From Vulcanimicrobiota bacterium (GTDB taxonomy: Bacteria > Pseudomonadota > Gammaproteobacteria > Xanthomonadales > Rhodanobacteraceae): a stretch of 64,000 bases of DNA. Within the stretch, counting starts at the first letter, position 1. Every line of letters starts with the position of its first letter. Shown here one piece after another: positions 29,789 to 39,130 of this stretch. The translations under genes and the position numbers were made by a program. A model generated the notes under the pieces. The model was not told the origin of the DNA, did no database searches, and saw only the letters and a list, made by a program, of their open reading frames with translations. The DNA lies in the NCBI GenBank assembly GCA_903970555.1, contig CAJCJD010000008.1:1-64000 (forward strand), written 5' to 3'.

Positions 29789-31477
29789 ATGAATCAAACG
29801 CGCACCTTCCTTCTGTTCGCCCTGATGGCCGTGGCCTTCATGCTGTGGCAGTCCTGGGAGCAAGATTACGCACCGCATCCGGTCGAAACGCCGGCCGCGA
29901 CGACATCGACCACGGGCGCAGGCTCCGCGCCAGGGACGACACCCGGTATCGCCAATAGCGGTCCGGAGAGCGCGGCAACCAGCGCGCAGCTGATAACCGT
30001 CACCACCGATGTGCTGCGTCTGACCATCGATACGCGTGGTGGCAGCATCGTGCGATCGGAACTGCTGAAGTATCCGGTCGCGCCGCGCACCAAGAAGGAT
30101 CCGGATCCCGCACCGATTCGCTTGCTCGACGACAGCGCGACCGATTACTTCGCCGCGCAGAGCGGTCTGGTCAGCGCCGATGGCGCCGCACCCGACCACC
30201 GCACCGTGTTCCAGGCTGCGCAGACCAGTTACGAGCTGGCAACCGGCCAGGATGCGTTGAACGTCGATCTGACGTGGACCGACGCGTCCGGTGTGAAAGT
30301 GGTCAAGCGCTACACCTTGCATCGCGGCAGCTACGTGATCGATCTCGATCAGCAGATCGATAACGGCAGCGGTAAAACCTGGGATGGCAACGCGTATCGT
30401 CAGCTCCAGCGCGTGAATCGCCCAGCGCCGGTGTATAGCAACTTCCTGCAGCGCATCTCCGATCAATCGCGCTACGGCTTCTTCGGCGCCGTCTGGTACA
30501 GCCCCGAAGAGAAGTTCAACAAGCTCGATTACGACAAGTTCATCAAAGATCCGCTGCAGAAAGAGAAGGTCACCGGCGGTTGGGTGGCGATGATGCAGCA
30601 GTACTTCCTTGGCGCGTGGATTCCGCCGGCGAAGGAAGCCAATAGCTTTTCCAGCACCGTGGTCGACCCCGAAAGCAGCACGCCGCATTACGTGATTCGC
30701 AGCGTTGGCCCGCAAATTAGCGTGGCACCGGGTCAACAGGCCAGCAGCACGGCGCAGCTCTATCTTGGGCCGAAGCTTCCCGAGCAGCTGCAAACCGTCG
30801 CGCCGGGCCTTGAGCTGACCATCGACTACGGCATGCTCAAGATCTTCGCCGAGCCGCTGCATTGGGTGCTATCCCAGTTGGACAAGCTCACCAACAATTG
30901 GGGTGTATCGATCATCCTGCTGGTGCTGCTGATCAATCTGGTCACCTTCCACTTTACCAACGCGCAGTTCGAATCCGCGGCCAAGATGCGTAAGCTCAAG
31001 CCGCGCATGGATGCCTTGAAGGAGCGTTACGGCGACGACCGCCAGAAAATGCAGCAGGCGATGATGGAGCTGTACAAGAAGGAAAAAGTGAATCCGGCGG
31101 CTGGCTGCTTGCCGCTGCTGATCACCATTCCGATCTTCTACGGTCTGTACTACGTACTGCGCGACAGCGTCGAATTGCGCCAGGCGCCCTTCTTCGGCTG
31201 GATCCACGATCTGTCCGCCGCGGACCCGTACTTCGTGTTGCCGGTGCTTTACACAATCGTGATGCTGGCCCAGCAGTGGCTGATGCCGCCGGCTGCAGGC
31301 ATGGATCCGACGCAAGCGAAGATGATGAAATTCATGCCGCTGATGTTTGCGGTGATCTTCCTGTTCTTCCCATCCGGCCTGGTGCTGTACTACGTCGTCA
31401 ACGGCGTATGCCGCCTGCTGCAGCAATGGTGGGTCACGCGCCGAAGCGAAGCGAAGCAAGCCAAGGCCGCTGCCTGA
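29789..31477 (+). CDS. yidC: Membrane protein insertase YidC
   Basis: 562 residues. YidC inserts and folds inner-membrane proteins alone or with SecYEG. The proteobacterial plan is visible: an N-terminal anchor (FLLFALMAVAFMLWQSW), a large periplasmic beta domain of about 320 residues, and a conserved membrane core from about 355 on, with the spans SIILLVLLINLVTF, ITIPIFYGLYYVLRD, VLPVLYTIVMLAQQW and FMPLMFAVIFLFFPSGLVLYY. The C-terminal tail is short and basic. It follows rnpA and precedes mnmE by 50 bases. Confidence 0.96.
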   Translation: MNQTRTFLLFALMAVAFMLWQSWEQDYAPHPVETPAATTSTTGAGSAPGTTPGIANSGPESAATSAQLITVTTDVLRLTIDTRGGSIVRSELLKYPVAPRTKKDPDPAPIRLLDDSATDYFAAQSGLVSADGAAPDHRTVFQAAQTSYELATGQDALNVDLTWTDASGVKVVKRYTLHRGSYVIDLDQQIDNGSGKTWDGNAYRQLQRVNRPAPVYSNFLQRISDQSRYGFFGAVWYSPEEKFNKLDYDKFIKDPLQKEKVTGGWVAMMQQYFLGAWIPPAKEANSFSSTVVDPESSTPHYVIRSVGPQISVAPGQQASSTAQLYLGPKLPEQLQTVAPGLELTIDYGMLKIFAEPLHWVLSQLDKLTNNWGVSIILLVLLINLVTFHFTNAQFESAAKMRKLKPRMDALKERYGDDRQKMQQAMMELYKKEKVNPAAGCLPLLITIPIFYGLYYVLRDSVELRQAPFFGWIHDLSAADPYFVLPVLYTIVMLAQQWLMPPAAGMDPTQAKMMKFMPLMFAVIFLFFPSGLVLYYVVNGVCRLLQQWWVTRRSEAKQAKAAA

Positions 31478-31527
31478 TCTACGCGCGGGCGGCCACGCGC
31501 CGCCCGCCGCGGTTATGCTGATACGCG

Positions 31528-32880
31528 ATGACCGCTCACGCACCGCATGAAGACACGATAGCCGCCATCGCCAGTGCGCCTGGCGCTGCCGGCGTGGGCA
31601 TCGTGCGTGTTTCCGGGCCGCATGTACCGGCCATTGCACACGCACTGCTTGGTCGATCACCCGAACCGCGCCACGCACATTTTGCGGCGTTCCGCGATGC
31701 AAGCGGGCAATTGATCGATCGCGGTCTACTGCTGTATTTCCCTGCCCCTGCTTCTTACACCGGCGAGCATGTGCTCGAACTCCAGGGCCATGGTAGTGCG
31801 GTGTTACTGGACACCTTGTTGCGCCGGGTCTGTGGGCTTGGTGCACGCCTTGCGCGACCTGGCGAATTTACCGAGCGGGCTTTTCTCAACGGCAAGCTTG
31901 ATCTCGCTCAAGCCGAAGCCGTGGCCGATCTCATCGCCGCACGATCGCAGGCCGGTGCGCGCGCCGCACTGCAGTCGATGGAAGGCGTGTTCTCACGCAA
32001 GGTCGAGGCCTTGCTGCAATCCCTGATTGCATTGCGCGTACACATCGAAGCGGCGATCGATTTTCCCGAAGAAGAAATCGATTTTCTGGCCGACCCCGCG
32101 ATAGCGCAACAACTGACGACCTTGCGCGCCAAACTCGACGACTTGCTGCGCGAGGCCCAACGCGGTGTGCGACTCAATGACGGTTTGCGCGTAGCGATTG
32201 TCGGTCGCCCCAACGCGGGCAAGTCCAGCTTGCTCAACGCACTTGCAGGCAGCGATCGTGCCATCGTCACCGATATCGCCGGCACCACGCGCGACGTATT
32301 GCGTGAAAGCATCAGTCTCGATGGCATCACGCTGGAATTGGCCGACACCGCAGGCCTGCGCGATACGCATGATCCGGTGGAGCGCGAAGGCGTACGCCGT
32401 GCACATGGCGAGCGCGAGCGTGCCGATGTGGTGATACTGGTTACCGACGCGCAGCATGCCGACGCCGATCTCGCGTGGTTGCGCGATCTGCCGCCTGCAG
32501 TTGAACGCATCGTTGTCGTCAACAAGATCGATCTCGACACCGTTACGGCGCACGTTGAACAACGCACCGATGCGCACTGGCTATGGCTATCGGTCAAAAC
32601 GGGCGTGGGTCTCGACGCCTTGCGCGAACGTCTCAAGCAACTTGCCGGCGCGGGCAGCGGCGAGGGCGCTTTCAGTGCGCGTCGACGCCATGTGCTTGCG
32701 CTCGAACAAGTCTCCGAGCACCACGCGCGCACCGCTCATGTACTTGCCGTTACGCACGCGGGTGAACTGGCTGCCGAAGAACTGCGTCAGGCGCAACATG
32801 CTCTCGGTGAAATCACCGGAACCTACAGCAGCGACGACTTGCTTGGAGCGATCTTCAGTTCGTTCTGTATCGGCAAGTGA
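31528..32880 (+). CDS. mnmE: tRNA modification GTPase MnmE
   Basis: 450 residues. With MnmG it makes the 5-carboxymethylaminomethyl group on wobble uridine of certain tRNAs. The N-terminal folate-binding domain runs about 1-120, then a helical domain interrupted by the G domain. The G domain shows GRPNAGKSS (G1), TTRD (G2), DTAG (G3) and NKID (G4). The C terminus CIGK supplies the essential cysteine. The stop touches the convergent ribokinase stop (32880/32881). mnmG does not follow, so it lies elsewhere. Confidence 0.96.
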   Translation: MTAHAPHEDTIAAIASAPGAAGVGIVRVSGPHVPAIAHALLGRSPEPRHAHFAAFRDASGQLIDRGLLLYFPAPASYTGEHVLELQGHGSAVLLDTLLRRVCGLGARLARPGEFTERAFLNGKLDLAQAEAVADLIAARSQAGARAALQSMEGVFSRKVEALLQSLIALRVHIEAAIDFPEEEIDFLADPAIAQQLTTLRAKLDDLLREAQRGVRLNDGLRVAIVGRPNAGKSSLLNALAGSDRAIVTDIAGTTRDVLRESISLDGITLELADTAGLRDTHDPVEREGVRRAHGERERADVVILVTDAQHADADLAWLRDLPPAVERIVVVNKIDLDTVTAHVEQRTDAHWLWLSVKTGVGLDALRERLKQLAGAGSGEGAFSARRRHVLALEQVSEHHARTAHVLAVTHAGELAAEELRQAQHALGEITGTYSSDDLLGAIFSSFCIGK

Positions 32881-33777
32881 TCAATCGCGCTGCCTTGCCA
32901 ACAACGCGTCGACTTCCGCCGGATGCGGCATCCCGCCCCGAGCACCTAAACGTGTGACGGATAACGCGGCGGCCGCACAGGCTTTACGCACGGCAAGGGG
33001 CAAACCCTCGTGCAAAAACACAGCGAGCGCTGCGTTGAAGGTGTCGCCGGCGCCCGTGCTGTCGACCGCTTCCACGTTGAAGCCTCGTTGATGCTGCGGT
33101 TCACCCTCCTCTCGGAACCACGCACCTTCGGCGCCATGTGTCAGCACGACCGGGCAAGGGGAACGGCGCATCAGCGCGCGGAAGTCTTCCGATGGATCGG
33201 CACCGAGCAGTATCGCCAGTTCGTGTTGATTGGGTGTGATGTATCGCGCGAGCTGTAACCATTCTGCCTGTAACCGCTGCGCCGGTGCTGGATTGAGAAT
33301 CACCGGCACGTGTCGATCGTGCGCGAGGCGCAATGTTGCTTCGACAGTTTCGAGCGGAATTTCCATCTGCACCAAAACGGCGTCGGCACGTGAGATCAAA
33401 TCTTGCGCGTTCATCACATGACGCGGCGTCAACTGGGCATTCGCGCCGGGCACAACGATGATCTGGTTTTCGCCACCGGAAACGGTGATGGATGCGGTCC
33501 CGCTGCTGCAATCATCGATATGCGCGACATGTTCAACATCGATGCCCTCTGCAGCCAGCGCATCGCACAAAGGCTGCGCGAAATCATCATCTCCAACGGC
33601 GCCAACCATATGCACGTCGGCACCCAAGCGCGCAGCAGCAACGGCCTGGTTGCCGCCTTTGCCACCATGCACGGAAAGAAAGCGCTCGCCGAGCAGGGTT
33701 TCACCGGGCGCGGGAAAACGCTGCGCTACGGTGACCAGATCCATGTTGATGCTGCCGACGACGACGAGACGAGTCAT
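32881..33777 (-). CDS. rbsK: Ribokinase
   Basis: 298 residues. PfkB-family kinase that phosphorylates ribose at O5. Both PfkB signatures are visible: GGKGGNQAVAAARLGA near the N terminus and DSTGAGDTFNAALAV near 235, which holds the catalytic Asp and the anion hole. VGSINMD at the start is typical of ribokinase. No ribose transporter or regulator gene is beside it, so substrate is by family only; another pentose or nucleoside is possible. The gene ends flush against mnmE. Confidence 0.85.
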   Translation of the reverse strand: MTRLVVVGSINMDLVTVAQRFPAPGETLLGERFLSVHGGKGGNQAVAAARLGADVHMVGAVGDDDFAQPLCDALAAEGIDVEHVAHIDDCSSGTASITVSGGENQIIVVPGANAQLTPRHVMNAQDLISRADAVLVQMEIPLETVEATLRLAHDRHVPVILNPAPAQRLQAEWLQLARYITPNQHELAILLGADPSEDFRALMRRSPCPVVLTHGAEGAWFREEGEPQHQRGFNVEAVDSTGAGDTFNAALAVFLHEGLPLAVRKACAAAALSVTRLGARGGMPHPAEVDALLARQRD

Positions 33778-33857
33778 AAGTGCTCACGCAAGGGTGTTTG
33801 TCGATATGTACCCGCAGAGCGTAAAGGCAGATGCGATGCAGTGGTAGTTCATGGCAA

Positions 33858-33890
33858 CGATACGTACCGGCAAAGTACCGGTACGTATCG
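33858..33890. terminator. 13-bp perfect hairpin between the Spy-like gene and ribokinase
   Basis: CGATACGTACCGG (33858-33870) and CCGGTACGTATCG (33878-33890) are exact inverted repeats with a 7-base loop. They lie just after the stop of the upstream minus-strand gene and about 80 bases before the ribokinase start. There is no T run. It may terminate the upstream gene or be an operator for rbsK. Confidence 0.5.
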
Positions 33891-33900
33891 GCAGTAGCGA

Positions 33901-34368
33901 TCAGTTGCTGTTGTTATCCGAGCTGCCAGCGGAGCCAGATGGCGAACCGGAGCCACCATGTCCGTTCTGCCAACGATTCATCATGTTCTGCTTCATGGTC
34001 GCGTATTGCTTCTGCTGGTCGGGCGTGAGCACCGCGTTAATCTGCGAATCGGTGCTTTGCTGGATCGAGCGCACTTTGGCGCGGCGGTCCTGCTGCGAAA
34101 GCGACGAATCGCCGCGCGCGGCGGTCATCTGTTGCTGACGATCCTGCAGAATCGCCATGATCTTGGTCGATTGAGCATCGCTCAAGCCCAGCTTCTTGCT
34201 CAGCCTTTCGGCCTGCTTCTGGGGATCGGGCGCGGCATGTTGCGGTGCTGCGGACGGCGAGCTGCTGGAGCTCATGGGCGTGCTGTCCTGGGCAAAAGCA
34301 ACAGGGGTCAGCGTGACGGCACTGAGCGCGAGGCCGAGCAGGGCGAAGCGCGAGGCGAGCTTGTTCAT
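33901..34368 (-). CDS. Periplasmic Spy/CpxP-like (LTxxQ) protein
   Basis: 155 residues from ATG 34368 (GGAGA upstream); a frame extension to 34413 is rejected. A signal peptide (FALLGLALSAVTLTPVAFAQ) is followed by a Ser/Pro-rich stretch, then a helical region: LSKKLGLSDAQSTKIMAILQ at about 70-89 and NAVLTPDQQKQYATMKQ near 125. The repeated L-T/S-x-x-Q pattern is that of Spy/CpxP-type envelope-stress chaperones. The C terminus is a Gly/Ser/Asn tail. Regulation by an envelope stress system is likely but no site is identified. Confidence 0.75.
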   Translation of the reverse strand: MNKLASRFALLGLALSAVTLTPVAFAQDSTPMSSSSSPSAAPQHAAPDPQKQAERLSKKLGLSDAQSTKIMAILQDRQQQMTAARGDSSLSQQDRRAKVRSIQQSTDSQINAVLTPDQQKQYATMKQNMMNRWQNGHGGSGSPSGSAGSSDNNSN

Positions 34369-34577
34369 GCGATTTCTCCAGGATCCGTGGGTGAGCAATG
34401 CCGGGGCCGGCACACTGGAAACGGTAAAAGCCGCGCGCCGTTTACTTGCGTGCCTGCACTCGCTCGACGCCTGGTGGGAACGATGACGGAAAGCTTGCTG
34501 GTGCGTGAGCGCGTCGCCAAGCCTTGAAAGGGTTCGCCACGACCCCGACGCTCTGGGTTTGCGCCCCGGAGTTCCCC

Positions 34578-35264
34578 ATGATCGAGCTGTACTACTGGCC
34601 CACCCCGAACGGTCACAAGATCACGTTGTTCCTGGAAGAAAGCGGCCTGCCGTACACCGTCAACCCAGTGAACATCGGCAAAGGCGAGCAATTCGAGCCG
34701 TCGTTCCTGGCGATCTCTCCCAACAATCGCATGCCTGCCATCGTCGATACGGCACCGGCCGATGGCGGCAACGCAATCAGCGTGTTCGAATCGGGTGCGA
34801 TCCTGCAGTACCTGGCCGAGAAGACGGGTCGTTTCTTGCCCACCGATGTGCGAGGTCGTACCACGGTGATGGAATGGCTTTTCTGGCAGGTCGGTGGATT
34901 AGGTCCGATGCTTGGCCAGAACCATCACTTCAATCGCTATGCGCCGGAAAAAATTCCCTACGCGATCGATCGTTATGTGCGCGAGACGCGCCGTCTGTAC
35001 GGCGTGTTGGACAAACGCTTGAACAGCCGTGCCTTCATTGCCGGCGACGACTACACCATCGCCGACATGGCGGCGTATCCGTGGACCGTGCCCTACGCCG
35101 ACCAAGGCATGGACATCGATGATTTCCCGCATTTCAAGCGCTGGTTCGAACATATCCGCGATCGTGAAGCGACGCGTCGCGCCTACGCGTTGGCCGACAC
35201 CATCAAGGGCAGAGCCGATCTGCGCACGGATGAAGAAGCGCGGCGCCATTTGTTCAATCGCTGA
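34578..35264 (+). CDS. Glutathione S-transferase (Nu class, YfcG/YghU-like)
   Basis: 228 residues from ATG 34578. The thioredoxin-fold N domain starts IELYYWPTPNGHKITLFLEE and continues with NIGKGEQFEP, FLAISPNNRMPAI and VFESGAILQYLAE, the glutathione-binding strings of Nu-class enzymes, which act as disulfide-bond oxidoreductases. The C-terminal helical domain follows from about residue 95. The typical Nu-class Thr/Asn pair near the start (PTPNG) is present. A strong terminator follows. It is encoded alone. Confidence 0.9.
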   Translation: MIELYYWPTPNGHKITLFLEESGLPYTVNPVNIGKGEQFEPSFLAISPNNRMPAIVDTAPADGGNAISVFESGAILQYLAEKTGRFLPTDVRGRTTVMEWLFWQVGGLGPMLGQNHHFNRYAPEKIPYAIDRYVRETRRLYGVLDKRLNSRAFIAGDDYTIADMAAYPWTVPYADQGMDIDDFPHFKRWFEHIRDREATRRAYALADTIKGRADLRTDEEARRHLFNR

Positions 35265-35290
35265 AGCCTTCCTGCGGTTTGGCAGAAAGC

Positions 35291-35318
35291 AAAAGCCCGC
35301 CGAAAGGCGGGCTTTTTT
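35291..35318. terminator. Bidirectional rho-independent terminator
   Basis: AAAAGCCCGCC (35291-35301), loop GAAA, then GGCGGGCTTTTTT (35306-35318). T runs are present in both readings, so it serves the GST gene and the convergent gene at 35321. Confidence 0.9.
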
Positions 35319-35320
35319 GA

Positions 35321-35935
35321 TCAATGCGCGCGACCGACGCCGGAGTCGCCCTGCACCAACGGCGGTGGCGCGCCGGCCACTGCGAGCAGCGACGTGGCGT
35401 AACCGTCCTCGATGGTCACCGTGGACACTTCATCCCATGCGAAGAACGACGCCTCGTGTAGCCACTCCGCATCGGGTGTGATTTCCTGCATGTTGAAACC
35501 GTCTTCCTCAACGCTGACCAGCCGGCCGATGTAGCAGACCTCCGCTTCGTCCTCGCTATCCACATGCACGCCGATCACGGTAGCCATCGCGCTGGCGGCC
35601 TGTATGACGTCGCGGATGTTGTCGAGCGGGAAGGCGTGCGGCGGCTGCGGCAGGATCTGTTTCAGCACCAACGCCTTTTGCATGAAGTCGTTGTGCTTGT
35701 CCGGCGCTTCCAGCTCGCTGATATCGCGATGTCGCATGACATACATGCCGTCGTAGGTGATGCCGTCGCCGACTACCCACAACAGAAGGAATTCCCGACC
35801 CACGCCACCGACATAACCGCAGAAGCTGCCGTGTTCGAGTTCGCCGCGCCATAACCGCACCAGATGCTGCTTTTGCTGCGCTTCACGAAGCTGCGCACGC
35901 TGGCCGGTGGTCTTCAATTCAATAATCGTACCCAT
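35321..35935 (-). CDS. Conserved hypothetical protein
   Basis: 204 residues from ATG 35935 (MGTIIELKTTGQRAQL). No signal peptide or membrane segment, so it is probably cytoplasmic. The central part (FCGYVGGVGREFLLLWVVGD, MYVMRHRDI) alternates strands and the second half contains SEDEAEVCYIGRLVSVEEDG and FFAWDEVSTVTIEDGY. This looks like an RNA-chaperone-like or Sm-like barrel pattern, but no family can be claimed. It lies between the GST terminator and hslU, with about 110 bases to hslU. Confidence 0.65.
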   Translation of the reverse strand: MGTIIELKTTGQRAQLREAQQKQHLVRLWRGELEHGSFCGYVGGVGREFLLLWVVGDGITYDGMYVMRHRDISELEAPDKHNDFMQKALVLKQILPQPPHAFPLDNIRDVIQAASAMATVIGVHVDSEDEAEVCYIGRLVSVEEDGFNMQEITPDAEWLHEASFFAWDEVSTVTIEDGYATSLLAVAGAPPPLVQGDSGVGRAH

Positions 35936-36045
35936 GGTCAATATTTTACCAGAGGGGGTCCAGGCCCATTGTTTAGAGCGTGCTAAGTGCTGACAGAATG
36001 ATCACTTTATCCTTTACAAACAAGCGGTTAAGGATATTCACCCTG

Positions 36046-37386
36046 TCAGAGGATATATCGGCTCAGGTCTTCGTCCTTGACCAGGCTACCGAGGTTTTTA
36101 TCGACATATTCGGCGTTGATCAGATAGTTTTCGCCGGATTTATCCGCAGCTTCGTAGGAGATCCGCTCCAGAAGCCGCTCCATCACCGTATGCAGGCGGC
36201 GGGCGCCGATGTTTTCAGTGCGCTCGTTAACCTGGAAGGCCACCTCGGCCAGCCGGTCGACACCCGACTCGTCAAACGTCAGCGTCACGCCCTCGGTGCC
36301 CAGCAGGGCAACGTACTGCTTGGTCAGCGCGTTGTGAGGTTCACGCAGGATGCGTTTGAAGTCGTCGACCGACAGCGCCGAGAGCTCGACGCGAATCGGC
36401 AAGCGGCCCTGCAACTCCGGAATCAGATCCGACGGCTTGGCCAGCGAGAACGCACCGGAGGCGATGAACAGCATGTGGTCGGTCTTGATGGGGCCGTACT
36501 TGGTGGACACGGTGGATCCTTCCACCAGCGGCAGCAGGTCGCGCTGCACACCTTCGCGGCTGACGCCCGCGCCGCCCCATTCGGAGCGTTGCGCGATCTT
36601 GTCGATCTCGTCGATGAAGACGATGCCGTTCTGTTCGGCCGCTTCCATCGCCTGCGCGCGCAGCTCCTCATCGTTGAGCAAGCGGGAGGCTTCTTCTTCG
36701 ACCAGCAGCGGACGCGCGGCCTTGATCGCTAGCTTGCGCTTTTGCGTCTTGTTGCCGCCGAGGTTCTGGAACATCTGGCGCAACTGCTGACCCATTTCCT
36801 CCATGCCGGGCGGTGACATGATTTCCACCCCGACGTTCAAGTTGACGTCGAGTTCGATCTCGCGATCATCCAACGCACCTTCGCGCAGCTGCTTGCGCAG
36901 TTTCTGGCGCGTATCGCTTTCAATGGATGACGCGGGTGCTGGATCGTGGCTCCAGTCACTCGCCGCCTGACGGCGCGGTAGCAGTGCGTCGAGGATGCGA
37001 TCTTCGGCGCGATCTTCCGCCTGCGTACGCACGCGCTTCATTGCTTGCTCGCGGGTCAGTTTGTAGGCGACGTCCGCCAGATCGCGCACGATCGACTCCA
37101 CATCCTTGCCGACGTAACCGACTTCGGTGAACTTGGTCGCTTCCACCTTCACGAATGGCGCATTGGCCAAGCTGGCGAGGCGGCGCGCGATCTCGGTTTT
37201 ACCCACGCCGGTGGGGCCGATCATCAAGATGTTTTTCGGCGTCACTTCCTCGCGCAGCGCCGGCTCCAGCTGCATGCGACGCCAGCGATTGCGCAGCGCG
37301 ATGGCAACGGCGCGCTTGGCGTCGTGCTGGCCGATGATATAGCGATCGAGTTCGTTGACGATTTCGCGTGGGGTGAGTTCGGACAT
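36046..37386 (-). CDS. hslU: HslU ATPase (ClpY) of the HslVU protease
   Basis: 446 residues. AAA+ unfoldase hexamer that feeds HslV. Walker A is [11 protein letters not shown] near 57, Walker B is [11 protein letters not shown] near 256, and the inserted I domain lies between. The C terminus EDLSRYIL is the conserved tail that docks in HslV pockets. It sits 81 bases downstream of hslV on the same strand; a REP-like hairpin (37415-37442) lies in that gap. Confidence 0.96.
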   Translation of the reverse strand: MSELTPREIVNELDRYIIGQHDAKRAVAIALRNRWRRMQLEPALREEVTPKNILMIGPTGVGKTEIARRLASLANAPFVKVEATKFTEVGYVGKDVESIVRDLADVAYKLTREQAMKRVRTQAEDRAEDRILDALLPRRQAASDWSHDPAPASSIESDTRQKLRKQLREGALDDREIELDVNLNVGVEIMSPPGMEEMGQQLRQMFQNLGGNKTQKRKLAIKAARPLLVEEEASRLLNDEELRAQAMEAAEQNGIVFIDEIDKIAQRSEWGGAGVSREGVQRDLLPLVEGSTVSTKYGPIKTDHMLFIASGAFSLAKPSDLIPELQGRLPIRVELSALSVDDFKRILREPHNALTKQYVALLGTEGVTLTFDESGVDRLAEVAFQVNERTENIGARRLHTVMERLLERISYEAADKSGENYLINAEYVDKNLGSLVKDEDLSRYIL

Positions 37387-37414
37387 GATGTCACCGGAAA
37401 AAGATAATGTGCTT

Positions 37415-37442
37415 CGTCCTCCCGGCGTTTGCCGGAATGACG
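37415..37442. repeat. REP-like imperfect palindrome between hslV and hslU
   Basis: CGTCCTCCCGGC (37415-37426) pairs imperfectly with GCCGGAATGACG (37431-37442). It matches the class of CGTCATTCCGGC-type extragenic repeats, other copies of which occur at 38090-38205 and 49497-49524. It sits inside the operon and may affect the hslV to hslU mRNA ratio. Confidence 0.55.
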
Positions 37443-37467
37443 GTGTCTGGGTGAGCGAAGCGGGTGC

Positions 37468-38001
37468 TTACAGCTCTTCGATGGTGGTGTTGTGATTGGT
37501 GTAGATGCAGATGTCGCCGGCGATCTTCAATGCACGCTCGACAATGGCGAGCGCATCCAGATCGGTGTTTTCCATCAACGCCAACGCCGCCGATTGCGCA
37601 TACGGTCCACCGGAGCCAATCGCGATCAGGCCGTGCTCGGGTTCCAGCACGTCGCCGTTGCCGGAGATCAGCAGCGAGGCTTCCTTGTCGGCGACGGCAA
37701 GCATCGCTTCCAGGCGACCCAGTCGGCGGTCGGTGCGCCATTCCTTTGCCATTTCGACGGCGGCGCGGGTGAGGTTGCCGCCATGCTTGTCCAGCTTCTG
37801 CTCGAACAGTTCGAACAATGTGAACGCATCGGCGGTGGCACCGGCGAAACCGGCCAGCACATCGCCCTTGCCGAGGCGACGGATCTTGCGCGCGTTGGCC
37901 TTCATCACGGTATTGCCGAGCGTGACCTGACCGTCGCCGCCGATCACGACGCGGCCGTGGCGGCGCACCGAGATGATGGTGGTGGCATGGAACGATTCCA
38001 T
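37468..38001 (-). CDS. hslV: HslV peptidase (ClpQ) with N-terminal propeptide
   Basis: 177 residues from ATG 38001. HslV is the threonine-protease dodecamer of the HslVU complex. The catalytic threonine must be at the N terminus, as in TTIISVRR here. In this protein six residues (MESFHA) precede the first Thr, so processing is needed. No ATG lies directly before the Thr. Other motifs are normal: [20 protein letters not shown] and [11 protein letters not shown]. Longer N termini of this kind are known among xanthomonads. It is co-oriented with hslU and lies downstream of xerC. Confidence 0.93.
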   Translation of the reverse strand: MESFHATTIISVRRHGRVVIGGDGQVTLGNTVMKANARKIRRLGKGDVLAGFAGATADAFTLFELFEQKLDKHGGNLTRAAVEMAKEWRTDRRLGRLEAMLAVADKEASLLISGNGDVLEPEHGLIAIGSGGPYAQSAALALMENTDLDALAIVERALKIAGDICIYTNHNTTIEEL

Positions 38002-38089
38002 GGAAATCTCCGAAAGAAGCCTAGTCCGGAAACGTGGGGCCGCTGCGTCCAATTCCAAGCCGATCTCAGGATCATCTGGTCTTTTTGCC

Positions 38090-38205
38090 CGTCATCCCGG
38101 CGCAGGCCGGGATCCAGCGAGGTACGCGTGCGCAGCACACAAAATCGGTCTTGAGTGCTTCGCACGTTCAATTGACACTCGATCCCCGCCTGCGCCGGGA
38201 TGACG
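38090..38205. repeat. Inverted pair of REP-like elements between hslV and xerC
   Basis: Copy 1 at 38090-38118 has ATCCCGGC (38094-38101) paired with GCCGGGAT (38106-38113). Copy 2 at 38179-38205 is in opposite orientation and ends GCCGGGATGACG. Together they resemble bacterial interspersed mosaic elements built of two inverted palindromes. The intervening 60 bases show no gene. Confidence 0.65.
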
Positions 38206-38231
38206 AGCAAAAGCGCGGGACTAGCTAAAGA

Positions 38232-39125
38232 TCACGACCCTTTGCGCCGCGCGCGCGGATGCGCGGCGTCGTACACCTTGGCCAGGTGCTGGAAATCCAG
38301 ATGCGTGTAGATCTGCGTGGTGGCGATATCGGCGTGGCCGAGCAACTCCTGCACTGCGCGCAAATCGCCGGACGATTCCAGCATGTGACTGGCGAAGGTA
38401 TGACGCAGCAAATGCGGATGCACGTGCTTGGCGAAACCCTGGCGCATGGCGAGTGTTTTCATGCGCGTTTGCACGGTACGCGGGCTGATCGGCGCGCCAT
38501 GGCGGCCACGAAAAACCGGCGATTCCGATTCGCGACCTTCCGCCTCGCCCAGCGCGCGCAATGCCGTAATGGCATGACGCCCTACGGGCACAATGCGCGT
38601 CTTACGGCCTTTGCCCAGCACGCGCACTTCACCGGCGTCCAGATCCAAATCCAGCCAGCGCAAGCCGATCAATTCGGAAAGACGCAGGCCGGACGAATAG
38701 AACAACTCCAGCATCGCGCGATCGCGCACGGCAAGCCCATCGTCGCCATCGCCTTCCACCAGCGCGGTGGCTTCGTCGACATCGAGTACTTGCGGTAGTT
38801 TGCGATGCACCTTCGGACCGCGCACGCCGGCGAGCGGATCGTGTGCCAACAAACCTTCGCGCGTAAGTTGACGGAACAAGCTTCGGCACGATGAGAGCAA
38901 CCGCTGCAAACTCTTCGGCGACAATCCCGCGCGATGTTCGGCCGCGACAAAGCCGCGCATGCGGTTGGGTTCCAGCGCGGCAAACGAAGCGATTTGCTGC
39001 GCTTGCATGAAGCGCAACAATTTGGACAAGTCACGGCGATAACCGTCGATCGTATGCGGTGAAGCTTTGCGTTCACTGGCTAGCCGCGCGAGCCATGTGT
39101 CGATCTGGTTTTGAGCGTCCACCAA
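38232..39125 (-). CDS. xerC: Site-specific tyrosine recombinase XerC
   Basis: 297 residues. XerC with XerD resolves chromosome dimers at dif. The N-terminal SAM-like domain runs about 1-95. The catalytic residues are all present: Arg148, Lys172, His238, Arg241, His264 and the nucleophile Tyr273, in HPHLLRHTFASHML and GHADIATTQIYTH. The gene is in the lptM-dapF-DUF484-xerC order usual for gammaproteobacteria, which separates it from integrase genes. Its stop is about 230 bases from the hslV start. Confidence 0.95.
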   Translation of the reverse strand: MVDAQNQIDTWLARLASERKASPHTIDGYRRDLSKLLRFMQAQQIASFAALEPNRMRGFVAAEHRAGLSPKSLQRLLSSCRSLFRQLTREGLLAHDPLAGVRGPKVHRKLPQVLDVDEATALVEGDGDDGLAVRDRAMLELFYSSGLRLSELIGLRWLDLDLDAGEVRVLGKGRKTRIVPVGRHAITALRALGEAEGRESESPVFRGRHGAPISPRTVQTRMKTLAMRQGFAKHVHPHLLRHTFASHMLESSGDLRAVQELLGHADIATTQIYTHLDFQHLAKVYDAAHPRARRKGS

Positions 39126-39130
39126 TGCGC

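Noticed and set aside
29540-30862. 440-codon open frame antisense to yidC and rnpA
   Set aside because: Antisense to two certain genes; the composition is that of a shadow frame with no recognisable motif.
30869-31846. 325-codon open frame antisense to yidC and mnmE
   Set aside because: Overlaps two conserved genes on the other strand and has no family pattern.
35980-36732. 250-codon plus-strand frame opposite hslU
   Set aside because: Antisense to hslU and only compositionally biased.
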